From contig NZ_QWGB01000005.1 in NCBI RefSeq assembly GCF_003576345.1, forward strand, positions 1,426,001-1,490,000: a stretch of DNA of 64,000 nt, in the 5' to 3' direction. Made by a program: the position numbers and the translations under genes. Origin of the DNA: Henriciella barbarensis (GTDB lineage Bacteria > Pseudomonadota > Alphaproteobacteria > Caulobacterales > Hyphomonadaceae). How positions within the stretch are numbered: position 1 is the stretch's first letter; every line of letters begins with the position of its first letter. This document shows, one piece after another, positions 27,075 to 36,047 of the stretch. A model generated the notes under the pieces. That model was not told the origin of the DNA, made no database searches, and saw only the letters and a program-made list of their open reading frames with translations.

Positions 27075-28282
27075 GCGCCAATCACCGTGCTTAGCGCTCT
27101 CCAGATACCGCGAAGACCAATCATGAGCGTGATAAGGATGACCAGCCCGCCCGCAATATTGGCCGCGAGCCCGTTCACGCTCTCGCCCAGCAGGGCCTTG
27201 CGGTTCATCACATAGAGAAGAAAGATCGCGATAAGCGGCAGGAGCAGCCCATTGGCCGCTTGCGCTGTCACAATCAGGGAAACCGCATCAATCCCGAGCA
27301 GTGAGATAGCCGCGCCGATGGCGACAATTGTCAGCGCGATGGCGCGGAAGCGTCTGGTCTGTCCGCCTTCCGATTTGGCGGGAAACATCTCGGTGATCGC
27401 ATAGGCGGTCGCCATGGGCGCGGTGATCGCTGAGGTGAGGCCCGCTGCGAAGAGGCCAATGCCAACGAGATAGCGCGCCGCTGGGCCGAACGCCGGCTCA
27501 AGGGCAATCGCCATATCGCGAGCATTGCTCACCTCCATGCCTGCCACGAACAGGCTGCCTGCCGCTGTCGACAGGATCAGGATGGAGACAAGTCCGCCGA
27601 GCCCGATGGAGATTGCTGAATCGCGCCGCGCCTCGCTGAGCTTGCTAGCGTCGGTCCAGTGGTTGCGCGCCGCTGCCGCATGCAGGAACAGGTTGTAGGG
27701 CACGATGGTCGTGCCGATCAGCGCGACGGCGGTGAGCTGCGCGCCGTCCGGTATGGATGGCACAAGACCTGCCGCAAAAGTCGAAAGATCCGGGCGCACG
27801 AGAATGGCAGAGATGATGAAGGCGAGGCTCATCAGGAGGACGAGCCCGATCAGGATGCGCTCAATCGGCTTGTAGGCCCCGATCAGCAGAACGCCCGCCG
27901 CAACGATCGCAAGACCAGCAACGAGCAGGCGCCGCGTGCCCTCACCAAGCAGCGCCTCGAGCCCCATGACGCCGCCAGCGAGATTGCCGCCTTCATAGGC
28001 GGCATTGCCGACACCGATGGCAAGCAGCACGAGGATGACCGCGCCAGCCTTGCCGATGGGGCCGCTGACGCTTGCCATCAGCGCTTCGCCGAGACCGCGC
28101 CGGGCGCCTGCGCCAAGACGCGCTGCCATGTCCTGCAGCGCGATGGTGGCGAGTGTCGCGAAGACGAGAGCCCAGACAAGCGCATGTCCGAAACTCGCCC
28201 CCGCAACAGTGCAGGCGGTCACCGTGCCCGGGCCGATAAAGGCCGCTGCGACGAGGGCGCCTGGCCCAATGGATAGCTTCAT
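27071..28282 (-). CDS. Nramp-family transporter lacking canonical metal ligands
   Basis: A 403-residue, about 11-helix inner-membrane protein. I begin at the ATG at 28282 (MKLSIGPGALVAAAFIGPG); an upstream GTG at 28318 adds 12 residues without support. The Nramp TM1 motif D-P-G-N is GPGT here (residues 17-20) and the TM6 M-P-H-N is VPYN (194-197), so three of the residues that hold Mn or Fe are gone. Divalent metal transport is therefore doubtful. Its operon partner is a 5-oxoprolinase-like enzyme, so an organic substrate is possible. B. subtilis ycsG, also Nramp-like, sits in the oxoprolinase (kip) locus. Confidence 0.8.
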   Translation of the reverse strand: MKLSIGPGALVAAAFIGPGTVTACTVAGASFGHALVWALVFATLATIALQDMAARLGAGARRGLGEALMASVSGPIGKAGAVILVLLAIGVGNAAYEGGNLAGGVMGLEALLGEGTRRLLVAGLAIVAAGVLLIGAYKPIERILIGLVLLMSLAFIISAILVRPDLSTFAAGLVPSIPDGAQLTAVALIGTTIVPYNLFLHAAAARNHWTDASKLSEARRDSAISIGLGGLVSILILSTAAGSLFVAGMEVSNARDMAIALEPAFGPAARYLVGIGLFAAGLTSAITAPMATAYAITEMFPAKSEGGQTRRFRAIALTIVAIGAAISLLGIDAVSLIVTAQAANGLLLPLIAIFLLYVMNRKALLGESVNGLAANIAGGLVILITLMIGLRGIWRALSTVIGA

Positions 28283-28363
28283 GTCGTGCCCCGCAGCGTC
28301 ATTGTGGAGAGCCTGCACGGAGCGGCCTGATTTGTCGATATGGGCTGGAGGACCGGCTAGGGT

Positions 28364-29113
28364 CTAGCTGCCGCCATCGACGCGCAGAATGGTGCCGGTT
28401 GTGAAGCTTGATGCATCGCTCGCAAGACAGAGTGCAGCGGTAACGATCTCTTCCGGTTTGCCGGGGCGGCCAAGTGCATTGTCAGCCGACTGACGCATCT
28501 CTTCTGGCCAGGCCTTCGAGATATCGGTCAGGAACGGGCCGGCAGAGATGGTGTTCACGCGCACCTTCGGCCCGTACTCGCGGGCAAAGGAAACTGTCAT
28601 CGCGTTGAGCGCAGCCTTGGCGCCGCTATAGGGCACCACCTGAGGCAGCGGCATCAATGCGCCGGTCGACGAGATATTGATGATCACTCCGCCATCCCCA
28701 TCCGCCATACGCTTCCCGACCTTGGCGCCGATACGGAACGGGCCCTTGAAGTTGAGGTTCAGCACACTGTCGAACAGGCTTTCCTCGATCTCATGGCTCG
28801 GCGCGCGTGGGCTCATGCCAGCATTGTTGATCAGGATGTCGATCTTACCGAACGCCTCATAGGCCTTCTCGATCATCGGATCTATTTCGGCCCATTTTCC
28901 GCAATGAGCACTCAGCGCAAGCGCCTTGCGGCCAAGAGCGCGAACCTCCTCGGCAACGGCTTCGCAGGCATCAAGCTTGCGACTGACGATCACCGTATCC
29001 GCGCCCTGTTCTGCAAAGGCCCTGACCATCTGATAGCCGAGGCCGCGGCTGCCGCCGGTCACCAGGACTGTCTTGCCTGAAAAGTCGAAAAGCCTGCTCG
29101 CCAGATCCGCCAT
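28364..29113 (-). CDS. SDR-family NAD(P)-dependent oxidoreductase
   Basis: 249 residues from the ATG at 29113, with GGGAGA upstream; the frame is open to 29401 but unlikely to be coding there. Classical SDR: TGGSRGLGYQM (cofactor loop), NNAGMSPRAP, IINISSTGALMP with catalytic Ser, VPYSGAKAALNAM (Tyr-x-x-x-Lys), and a C-terminal TGTILRVDGGS. Cytosolic; substrate unknown. It lies 81 bases upstream of the Nramp gene on the same strand and divergent from the metalloprotease. Confidence 0.88.
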   Translation of the reverse strand: MADLASRLFDFSGKTVLVTGGSRGLGYQMVRAFAEQGADTVIVSRKLDACEAVAEEVRALGRKALALSAHCGKWAEIDPMIEKAYEAFGKIDILINNAGMSPRAPSHEIEESLFDSVLNLNFKGPFRIGAKVGKRMADGDGGVIINISSTGALMPLPQVVPYSGAKAALNAMTVSFAREYGPKVRVNTISAGPFLTDISKAWPEEMRQSADNALGRPGKPEEIVTAALCLASDASSFTTGTILRVDGGS

Positions 29114-29259
29114 GATCGCATTCTCCCTGTGTTTTCGGCAAAGTTGCAGGAAGCCTCGCCCAAGACAATCTACTGCGGGGCTTTCCCGCGCGGCAGGCGC
29201 TCGACATCCCTTCATCAATGACTTTAGGGTCAAGCCAGCAGCCAGAAGGATACCGCCCC

Positions 29260-31653
29260 ATGCGCCAGTTCTTGACCGGATTACTCGCAACGCTTTTCCT
29301 CCTTCTGTCGCCCCAAGCAGGCGCGCAGACAGGCGAGAGCAGCGGTTTCTTCGACCTGGTGATCGATGATGAGAACAAGGCGATTGCCACGCTGCCCGCA
29401 CCCGAAGCAGATGGCGTCATGTTGCGGATGATCCACGCGGTGCGCCTGAAGGCCGGTCTAGGCTCAAACCCCGTAGGTCTTGACCGCGGCTGGGGCTCCA
29501 GCGGCGATATCCTCGTCTTCCGCAAGATCGGCAACCAGGTCGTTCTGGAAGTCGAAAACCAGACCTATCGGGCAAACCCTGATAATCCGCTCGAAGCCCG
29601 GGCCGTGGCTGAGAGCTTCGCAAACTCCTTCGTCGCCGCTGCCGACATCACGTCTCAGGGTGCGGGCTCGGTTTCCTTCGACATGACCGGCTTTCTGACA
29701 GGTGACCGGCTGAACCTCGTCCAGCATTTGAAGGATGCTGGCCAAGGCACGTTCAGTCTGAAAGAGGACCGCTCGCTGGTCGATCCGGATGGTATTCTGG
29801 TCTTTCCGGACAATGTCGAGATCGACGTATTCCTGACTCTGTCGAGCAGCGATCCGGGGCGTGAGGTTGCAACCACGGCGGCGAACGGGACCGACGTCAC
29901 GCTGGTCCAGCATCATTCTTTTGTTCGTCTGCCTGAAGAAGGCTACACCCCCATCAAATCTGACCCGCGCGCGGGTGTCATCAATCAGGTCCATTTCGAT
30001 TATAGCGCGGGTCTCGCAGAGCCGGTTGTAACGCGCCTTGCCCGCCGCTACCGCCTGCAGAAGAACGAAGCAGGCGAGACGCTCGACCCCATCGTTTTTT
30101 ATATCGACAGTGGCGCCCCGCCGCAGATACAGGACGCACTTCTGGACGGTGCCCGCTGGTGGGCCGATGCGTTCGCAGCAGCCGGCTACCCTGATGGCTA
30201 CCGTGTCGAGATCCTGCCAGAGGATGCCCACCCGCTCGATATTCGCTACAATGTGGTTCAATGGGTCCACCGGCAGACGCGGGGCTGGTCATATGGCGGT
30301 GGCATCTCCGACCCGCGCACAGGCGAGATGCTGAAAGGCCATGTCATTCTTGGCTCGCTGCGCGTGCGACAGGACCGGATGATCTTTGAAGGTCTTGCAG
30401 GCACGGCCGACACGGGTACCGGCTCGGAAACGGACCCGGTTGAGCTTGCGCTCGCCCGTATCCGTCAATTGTCAGCGCACGAGATCGGCCACGCGCTCGG
30501 CTTCCAGCATAACTTTGCGGCAAGCACCTATGGCAAAGGCTCCGTTATGGATTATCCCGCTCCGGATGTGCGGGTGCGGCGCGGCGCGCTTGATTTCAGC
30601 AATGTCTATGGCATCGGCATTGGCAGCTGGGACAAGTTCACAGCGACCTGGCTCTATGGTGACCTGACAGAGGAAGAGCGCGATGAGCTCGTGCTTGAGG
30701 CGCGTGCCGATGGTCTGATCTATGTCGCCGATCAGGATGCGCGCAGCGCGTCGACGGGTCATCCGCTTGGTAATATCTGGGACAATGGTCCAGATCCTGT
30801 CGCTGCGCTTCGAGAGGCGCTCGAAATTCGCCGCATCGCGCTGGAGAATTTCGGCGAAGACCGCGTGCAACAGGGCCAGCCTCTGTCCGACCTCAATGAC
30901 GTCATTGTGCCGATCTATCTATATCATCGGTATCAGACGGCGGCGGCCGCGAAGATCGTGGGCGGCATGAACTTCAATTATGGCCAGCGCGGCGACGGTC
31001 AGCCAGCTGCTGAGATCGTCTCGCCGGAACGCCAGCTTGAGGCGCTCGACGTGCTTCTCGAAACAGTGTCACCGTCGCGTCTTGATCTTAGTGATGAGGT
31101 TCTCAACCTGTTGACGCCCGGCATGGCGAACTACGCGCTCGCTGATTGGGACCGGGAACGGTTTGCCGGATCGGCGAGCCCCGCTTTCGACCTCATCGCC
31201 GCAGCCGATACGGCCGCATCGACGACTTTCGGTATCCTGCTGGAGCCTCGGCGTGTCGCGCGCCTGGTTGAGTTCAACCGCCGTGATCCAGCTAATCCCG
31301 GTGCGGCCGACATGTTCGCCCGTATCCAGCAGACAGTCATGGCGACACCGAACTCATCTCGCACGCGCCCAATCGCGGAGGCGGTCCGGGCGCGCTACGC
31401 TTTTGCCCTGATGGACCTCGCGGCCACTGACACAACAGCGGCGGTCAAGGCGTCCGCCGCTGCTGGTCTGCGTGATCTTTCGCGGGCGCTTGATAGCAAG
31501 CGCGATAATCATGCGGTCTGGCTTAACAACCGGATTGAGGATTTCCTTGATGCACCGGCCGATATCGACCCGCCAGCCGTGACGGCCAAGGCGCTGCCGC
31601 CGGGCGGGCCAATCGGCTACACGCCTTACGAAACTTGCTGGCACTGCGACTAG
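29260..31653 (+). CDS. Secreted zinc-dependent metalloprotease (DUF5117/DUF4953-like)
   Basis: 797 residues from the ATG at 29260 (MRQFLTGLLATLFLLLSPQAGAQ, a Sec signal); the open frame starts 14 codons earlier without a ribosome site. The zinc site is HEIGHALGFQHNF (residues 407-411 for HEIGH), an extended metzincin-like H-E-x-x-H-x-x-G-x-x-H. SVMDYPAPDVRV follows, a plausible Met-turn. The N-terminal half is beta-rich as in the DUF5117/5118 group. Family members are exported proteins of uncertain substrate. Ends YTPYETCWHCD with a Cys pair. Monocistronic and convergent with the PaaX-like gene. Confidence 0.85.
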   Translation: MRQFLTGLLATLFLLLSPQAGAQTGESSGFFDLVIDDENKAIATLPAPEADGVMLRMIHAVRLKAGLGSNPVGLDRGWGSSGDILVFRKIGNQVVLEVENQTYRANPDNPLEARAVAESFANSFVAAADITSQGAGSVSFDMTGFLTGDRLNLVQHLKDAGQGTFSLKEDRSLVDPDGILVFPDNVEIDVFLTLSSSDPGREVATTAANGTDVTLVQHHSFVRLPEEGYTPIKSDPRAGVINQVHFDYSAGLAEPVVTRLARRYRLQKNEAGETLDPIVFYIDSGAPPQIQDALLDGARWWADAFAAAGYPDGYRVEILPEDAHPLDIRYNVVQWVHRQTRGWSYGGGISDPRTGEMLKGHVILGSLRVRQDRMIFEGLAGTADTGTGSETDPVELALARIRQLSAHEIGHALGFQHNFAASTYGKGSVMDYPAPDVRVRRGALDFSNVYGIGIGSWDKFTATWLYGDLTEEERDELVLEARADGLIYVADQDARSASTGHPLGNIWDNGPDPVAALREALEIRRIALENFGEDRVQQGQPLSDLNDVIVPIYLYHRYQTAAAAKIVGGMNFNYGQRGDGQPAAEIVSPERQLEALDVLLETVSPSRLDLSDEVLNLLTPGMANYALADWDRERFAGSASPAFDLIAAADTAASTTFGILLEPRRVARLVEFNRRDPANPGAADMFARIQQTVMATPNSSRTRPIAEAVRARYAFALMDLAATDTTAAVKASAAAGLRDLSRALDSKRDNHAVWLNNRIEDFLDAPADIDPPAVTAKALPPGGPIGYTPYETCWHCD

Positions 31654-31656
31654 GCA

Positions 31657-32469
31657 TCAGCCCGTCGCGAAGAAGGCCTGCCAGCTCTTCTGGCCCGCTT
31701 CATTATAGCGGCGCATGGTTTCGACCATGTTCAGAAACCCCTTCTGATCTGCCAGTTCTGGCGGCAGAAGCGGGTCATAGTTGATGAGGCGGATGACGGC
31801 CTGCCCGATGAGCAAGGACTCACGGGCAGCGTCCGGCAGTTGAAGAGAGCCGAGCCGCTGGAGGCTGTCCTCCATGGCCCGGGTCGCCTCGACATAAGTT
31901 GCGGCGAGCTCATCGGCGGACCAGAGACCTGGCCAGGCTGACGCATCGGGCATTTCAATCGCATCAGCGTGGAGCAGAAGGATATCTTCATCCGCGCCGA
32001 TAGCGATCAGTTCGCGCCGATGCTCATCCAGAGGCTTTGACAGGTTCGCGGGACGTGCCCATACGCCTTCCGGCGTGCGTCTATAGCCTGACAGGCCCAA
32101 TGCGCGCTCGCGGGCTGTGAGCTGCTTTCGGTCGGTTCGTCCGAGATGCTGGGTCAGGGCGATCAGCCAGCCGCCCTTCCAGTGCACAATCTTGCTGTCC
32201 ACTTTCTGCCAATCCTGCAACCGGCGTACGAGCGAGCGTGATTTCGGACCAGGCTGATAGAGGCCTCGCGATGGACTTTCGAGCAATCCGTCCTTGATCA
32301 GCCGGGTGACGGCCACGCGCAGGGTGGATGCCTCAATGTCAAAAAGGCTCGCCGCCTGAATCAGGCGCGAAATTGTCTCCGGCTCACTCCGGCGACTGGC
32401 GAGCAGGGACAGCACCATGGCGCGGGCCGTCATGCTGCTTCTGTCGAGAGGCTGAAAATAATACGACAT
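31657..32469 (-). CDS. PaaX-family transcriptional regulator
   Basis: A 270-residue protein with an N-terminal winged helix (MTARAMVLSLLASRRSEPET, then LFDIEASTLRVAVTRLIKDG and SPSRGLYQPGPKS) and the longer PaaX C-terminal domain (DEHRRELIAIGADEDI). PaaX proteins usually repress catabolic operons and respond to CoA thioesters. No phenylacetate genes are nearby. The divergent fatty acid desaturase 60 bases away is the natural target, suggesting an acyl-CoA-type signal (inference). Confidence 0.8.
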   Translation of the reverse strand: MSYYFQPLDRSSMTARAMVLSLLASRRSEPETISRLIQAASLFDIEASTLRVAVTRLIKDGLLESPSRGLYQPGPKSRSLVRRLQDWQKVDSKIVHWKGGWLIALTQHLGRTDRKQLTARERALGLSGYRRTPEGVWARPANLSKPLDEHRRELIAIGADEDILLLHADAIEMPDASAWPGLWSADELAATYVEATRAMEDSLQRLGSLQLPDAARESLLIGQAVIRLINYDPLLPPELADQKGFLNMVETMRRYNEAGQKSWQAFFATG

Positions 32470-32498
32470 TTGACAGAAGCTGCTTATAAACGTAACAA
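32470..32498 (+). promoter_or_regulatory. Candidate promoter of the desaturase gene
   Basis: TTGACA at 32470-32475, 17 bases, TAACAA at 32493-32498. The -35 box directly abuts the start codon of the divergent PaaX-like gene. Transcription would begin about 25 bases before the desaturase ATG. Confidence 0.5.
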
Positions 32499-32529
32499 AC
32501 GAGAAAGGCTAGGCATCAGGAGTCCGCTC

Positions 32530-33447
32530 ATGCAACAGGGAATGAAGCTTTCGCAAGCGCTGTCAAAGAGTGAGCTGCGAGCCTTTCAGAAGAAATCGGA
32601 TCTCCGAGCCCTTGGCGGTCTTGCCTTCAATTGGGGTATGATCGTCTTTGCCTTTGCAATCGCGATCAACTGGCCGAACCCGGTAACGATCCTGGCGGGC
32701 ATCATCCTTCTTGGTGGACGTCAGCTTGGCCTCGGTGTCGTGAACCATGACTGCGCCCACCATGCTTTCTTCAAAAGCCCCAAAGTCGATGAGTTCGTTG
32801 GTCACTGGCTGGCTGGCGCGCCCATGAACACCTCGCTGAAGGCCTACCGGGCCTATCATCTGAAGCACCACAAGTTTGCGGGCACGCCAAACGATCCGGA
32901 CATCGGCTTTGTGAAGAATTACCCGGTTTCGAAGTCGAGCCTGAAGCGCAAATTCATGCGTGACTTCACCGGTCAGACGGGCTTTCGCGACACGATGAAT
33001 GACCTCAAAAAATTCAAGCTATCGCGCAATTACCCCTGGCTGTTGTTCCACGTCGCGCTGCTTGGCACACTGACACTGGTTGGTGCGCCTTGGGCATATC
33101 TCATGTGGTGGGCGGCGCGTCTCTTCGTTTTCCCGGCGATCGTGCGGCTTCGTCAGATTGGAGAGCATGGCACGGCGCTGGACCGCACCAGCCTCGATGC
33201 GCGGCTTAATACCGGCACGACCGTCGCGCCGCTCTGGCAGCGTGTGATCGTGGCGCCGAACGATGTGAACTATCACCTGGAGCATCACCTGCTTGCCAGC
33301 GTGCCGCCCTATCGGCTCGGCCGCCTGCACAGGCTGCTCAGCGAACGCGGCTATTATGATGGCTATGACTGCATCTCGAAGGATTATTTCGATGTGATCC
33401 GACGGGCTGTGCGGCCAGATGAACCGCGCATGGTCGCTGCCGAATAG
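32530..33447 (+). CDS. Membrane fatty acid desaturase family protein
   Basis: 305 residues from the ATG at 32530, which has CAGGAG 7 bases upstream; the frame is open to 32470. Di-iron membrane desaturase with three His boxes: HDCAHH (from residue 73), HLKHH (110-114) and HLEHH (249-253), plus two hydrophobic hairpins (IVFAFAIAINWPN and WLLFHVALLGTLTLVG). It introduces double bonds or hydroxyls into acyl lipids at the membrane. Exact regiochemistry unknown. Divergent from the PaaX-like regulator; it ends 6 bases from the convergent ABC gene. Confidence 0.88.
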   Translation: MQQGMKLSQALSKSELRAFQKKSDLRALGGLAFNWGMIVFAFAIAINWPNPVTILAGIILLGGRQLGLGVVNHDCAHHAFFKSPKVDEFVGHWLAGAPMNTSLKAYRAYHLKHHKFAGTPNDPDIGFVKNYPVSKSSLKRKFMRDFTGQTGFRDTMNDLKKFKLSRNYPWLLFHVALLGTLTLVGAPWAYLMWWAARLFVFPAIVRLRQIGEHGTALDRTSLDARLNTGTTVAPLWQRVIVAPNDVNYHLEHHLLASVPPYRLGRLHRLLSERGYYDGYDCISKDYFDVIRRAVRPDEPRMVAAE

Positions 33448-33453
33448 ACAGGC

Positions 33454-34215
33454 CTAGGCCGCGCCTTCGATCTCGACCGCCCGGCCATTCACTTTCGCCC
33501 TGACACCGAACACGTCTGCCATCCGCTCTGCGGTTAGCGTGTCCTCGACCGGGCCGTCGCAAATGATGCGGGTGTCCTTCATCCAGATCATGCGGCTCGC
33601 ATAGCGGGCAGCCAGCGATATGTCGTGTAGAACAACAAGCGCGCCGCCGCCTGCAGCGACGTATTGATGGATGATATCCATAATGCGGAACTGGTGACGC
33701 GGGTCGAGCGCGGCGACAGGTTCATCGGCAACCAGAAGTCCGGCGTCCGACGCCAGCGCGCGGGCAAAGTGCACACGGGCCAACTCGCCCCCCGATAGCG
33801 TATCGGTGTGGCGAGAAGCCAGTTCCTTAAGTCCGCATTTCATCAGCGCGCGCTCAACCGCGTCTGCATCCTGGTTGCCGAGCCGTCCCGGCGCTGCTCC
33901 ATAAGCATAGCGGCCGAGCGCGACGACATCGCGGACGGTGTTTGGCCATGCGAGTGGGCGCTGCTGGGGAAGATAGGCGACGCGCCGGGCCCGCTGCATC
34001 GGGGCGAGTTCTGCACAGTTATCACCGTCTATGCTCGCGCATCCACCGTTGGCTTTTTCCAAGCCGAGAGAGGCGCGCAGAAGGCTTGTCTTGCCTGCGC
34101 CATTGGGGCCGATCAGCGCGACGAACTCGCCTGCGCCAACGCGGAAATCAGCTTGCGCGACGAGCGCGGTCTTGCCTGCATGGACGCTAAGTTTTTCCGC
34201 GACGAGTTCAGTCAT
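33454..34215 (-). CDS. btuD: ABC transporter ATP-binding protein, vitamin B12 type (BtuD-like)
   Basis: 253 residues from the ATG at 34215. Walker A GPNGAGKTS, Q-loop region YLPQQRPLAWP, signature LSGGELARVHFARAL, Walker B GLLVADEPVAALD, and switch His in VVLHDISLAARYA. Belongs to the FecE/BtuD group. It overlaps the permease gene by 8 bases. Named from its place in a riboswitch-controlled B12 operon. Confidence 0.88.
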   Translation of the reverse strand: MTELVAEKLSVHAGKTALVAQADFRVGAGEFVALIGPNGAGKTSLLRASLGLEKANGGCASIDGDNCAELAPMQRARRVAYLPQQRPLAWPNTVRDVVALGRYAYGAAPGRLGNQDADAVERALMKCGLKELASRHTDTLSGGELARVHFARALASDAGLLVADEPVAALDPRHQFRIMDIIHQYVAAGGGALVVLHDISLAARYASRMIWMKDTRIICDGPVEDTLTAERMADVFGVRAKVNGRAVEIEGAA

Positions 34216-35200
34216 GGATCGCGCGCCTTCCCATCGCAATCCAGATAAAGGCGGGCGCACCGATAAGCGCAGCGACGACGCCCAGCTTCAGCTCATTCAC
34301 GGTCGGAAGAATGCGCACGCCTATGTCGGCGAGTACCAGGATGAGACCCGCGAGCAGGGCCGATGGAATGAGGGAGCGCGCTGGATCATGGCCGACGAAA
34401 GGGCGGACAATATGCGGCGCGACGATGCCGACAAAGCCGATGGCGCCGGCAAGCGCCACTGACCCGCCGGTTGCGATGCCAGCCCCCAGCACTGTCAGGA
34501 TACGCTGATTGCGCAGATTAAGGCCGATGCCACTTGCCGCTTCCTCGCCGAGCGTCAGGGCAGAGAGCCCCCGGCGTGAGGCCAGCAGAATTGCGCTGCC
34601 GCCAAGGATGAAAGGGGCAGCAAAACCAAGCTCCCGAAAACTGCGATTGGCGACGGAGCCGAGCATCCAGTTGATCATATCGGACAGGGTGAAGGGCGTC
34701 GGCGCAAGATTCATGAGAAGGCTCATCGCGGCGCCTGCGAAGGCAGAAATCCCAACGCCAACAAGGATCAAGGTCACCACCGACCGGGTCTTGATGGCTG
34801 CCAGCGCGATAAGTGCTGTCGCTGCCAATGCACCCAGCATCGCTGCAATTGGCAGGACCCAAGGCGATAGCGCAACCAGCCCATAATAGAGCGAGAACGT
34901 TGCAAACAGCGATGCTGACGCTGACACACCGAGCACGCCCGGCTCTGCCAGCGGATTGCGCAACAACCCCTGCAGCGCCGCCCCACTGATGCCGAGCGCT
35001 GCTCCGGTTGCGAAGGCGGCTAGGGCTCGGGGGAGGCGGATTTGCCAGATGACGATCTGGTCGCTGACGTCGCCGCTGCCGAAGAGGGCGAGTAGGACGC
35101 GATCGATGGGCATGGGGGTTGAGCCGAGCAGGCAGGCGATGAAAACCGCTATAATACAAGCGACTAGAAGCGCGGGGGTGAGGGCGCGGTTTGCGGTCAT
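34208..35200 (-). CDS. btuC: ABC transporter permease, FecCD/BtuC family
   Basis: 330 residues, about 10 membrane helices. It has the FecCD hallmarks IRLPRALAAFATGAALGISG, LQGLLRNPLAEPGVLGVS, GEEAASGIGLNLRNQRI and GFVGIVAPHIVRPFVGHDPA. Inner-membrane half of a corrinoid importer. It overlaps the binding-protein gene by 4 bases. Confidence 0.9.
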   Translation of the reverse strand: MTANRALTPALLVACIIAVFIACLLGSTPMPIDRVLLALFGSGDVSDQIVIWQIRLPRALAAFATGAALGISGAALQGLLRNPLAEPGVLGVSASASLFATFSLYYGLVALSPWVLPIAAMLGALAATALIALAAIKTRSVVTLILVGVGISAFAGAAMSLLMNLAPTPFTLSDMINWMLGSVANRSFRELGFAAPFILGGSAILLASRRGLSALTLGEEAASGIGLNLRNQRILTVLGAGIATGGSVALAGAIGFVGIVAPHIVRPFVGHDPARSLIPSALLAGLILVLADIGVRILPTVNELKLGVVAALIGAPAFIWIAMGRRAIHD

Positions 35201-36045
35201 GACGCGTCACTATCGGCCAGGGTTTCGATGGCGTCCATGAGGAACCAGCCCCCGCAAGCGGTCCAGGAACCCGGTACAGTGACGGTGTTTCCACGGTGCA
35301 GCAGACGGTGTGCGACAGGGTGGCTTGCGGCGCTCCAGTAATCGGGCGTGAAGCCGCCTTGTTCAGAAAATTGCGCGGGCACCACGATATCAGGTTGTTC
35401 GCGTGTCAGCCGCTCAAGCGGGATCGGATTCCAGCCGGGGGTATCCTGAAAATTGCTTAGACCGGCCGCCTCGATCATCTCGTGCACGAGGGAGCCCGGG
35501 CCGGAGGTCACACCGCCCGACGCCATGTAGAGCGCGGTCTTTTCACCGCTGCGGGCCTGAACGTCTTCGAGTCGTTGGCGAAACTCCGCGATGAGCGCTT
35601 CGCCTCGCTCGCTATGGCCGAGGCCGTCGGCCATTTGCTGGATGACGCCCGGAATTGAGGTGGAGCTCTCTCCGTCGATCGTGGAGGTCCAGCCGACGTT
35701 GAGGACCGGAACACCTGCCTGTTCAAAGAAGGCTTCGGCGTTCGGTCCGCCGCCATAAGAGCGGACGATGAGGTCAGGCTTCAGCACGAGGACGCTCTCT
35801 GCATCCGCGCGCACCGTCGGGAAGTCTCTGGCGGCTTCGCGCATATAGGAAAAGCTACCGGTGCCACCGGGAGAGATGGCGAGGATCTGCTTCGGATCGG
35901 CGAGTTTCAGGACATACTGGTCAGCGCAATAATCGAGGCTGACAATCCGCATTGGACGCTCACCAGACTGCGTGCCGGGCGCCTCAACGGACGCGCTGCA
36001 GGCAGCGGCGAGACAGGCCAGAAAGGGGATCGCCAGCCTCATCAT
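35197..36045 (-). CDS. btuF: Corrinoid ABC transporter substrate-binding protein (BtuF-like)
   Basis: 282 residues with a lipoprotein-like signal (IPFLACLAAAC). Class III binding protein: MRIVSLDYCADQYVLKL, a DLIVRSYGGGPNAEAFFEQA hinge, then PVLNVGW. Delivers cobalamin or a related corrinoid to BtuC. It begins 2 bases after the TonB receptor stop. Confidence 0.87.
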   Translation of the reverse strand: MMRLAIPFLACLAAACSASVEAPGTQSGERPMRIVSLDYCADQYVLKLADPKQILAISPGGTGSFSYMREAARDFPTVRADAESVLVLKPDLIVRSYGGGPNAEAFFEQAGVPVLNVGWTSTIDGESSTSIPGVIQQMADGLGHSERGEALIAEFRQRLEDVQARSGEKTALYMASGGVTSGPGSLVHEMIEAAGLSNFQDTPGWNPIPLERLTREQPDIVVPAQFSEQGGFTPDYWSAASHPVAHRLLHRGNTVTVPGSWTACGGWFLMDAIETLADSDAS

Positions 36046-36047
36046 TG

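Noticed and set aside
27071-28282. Annotation as an ordinary Mn(II)/Fe(II) transporter MntH
   Set aside because: The DPGN and MPHN motifs needed for metal binding are replaced by GPGT and VPYN.
28364-29401. A 345-residue version of the SDR
   Set aside because: The extra 96 residues precede the normal SDR start, have no homology I recognise and no ribosome site; the ATG at 29113 has one.
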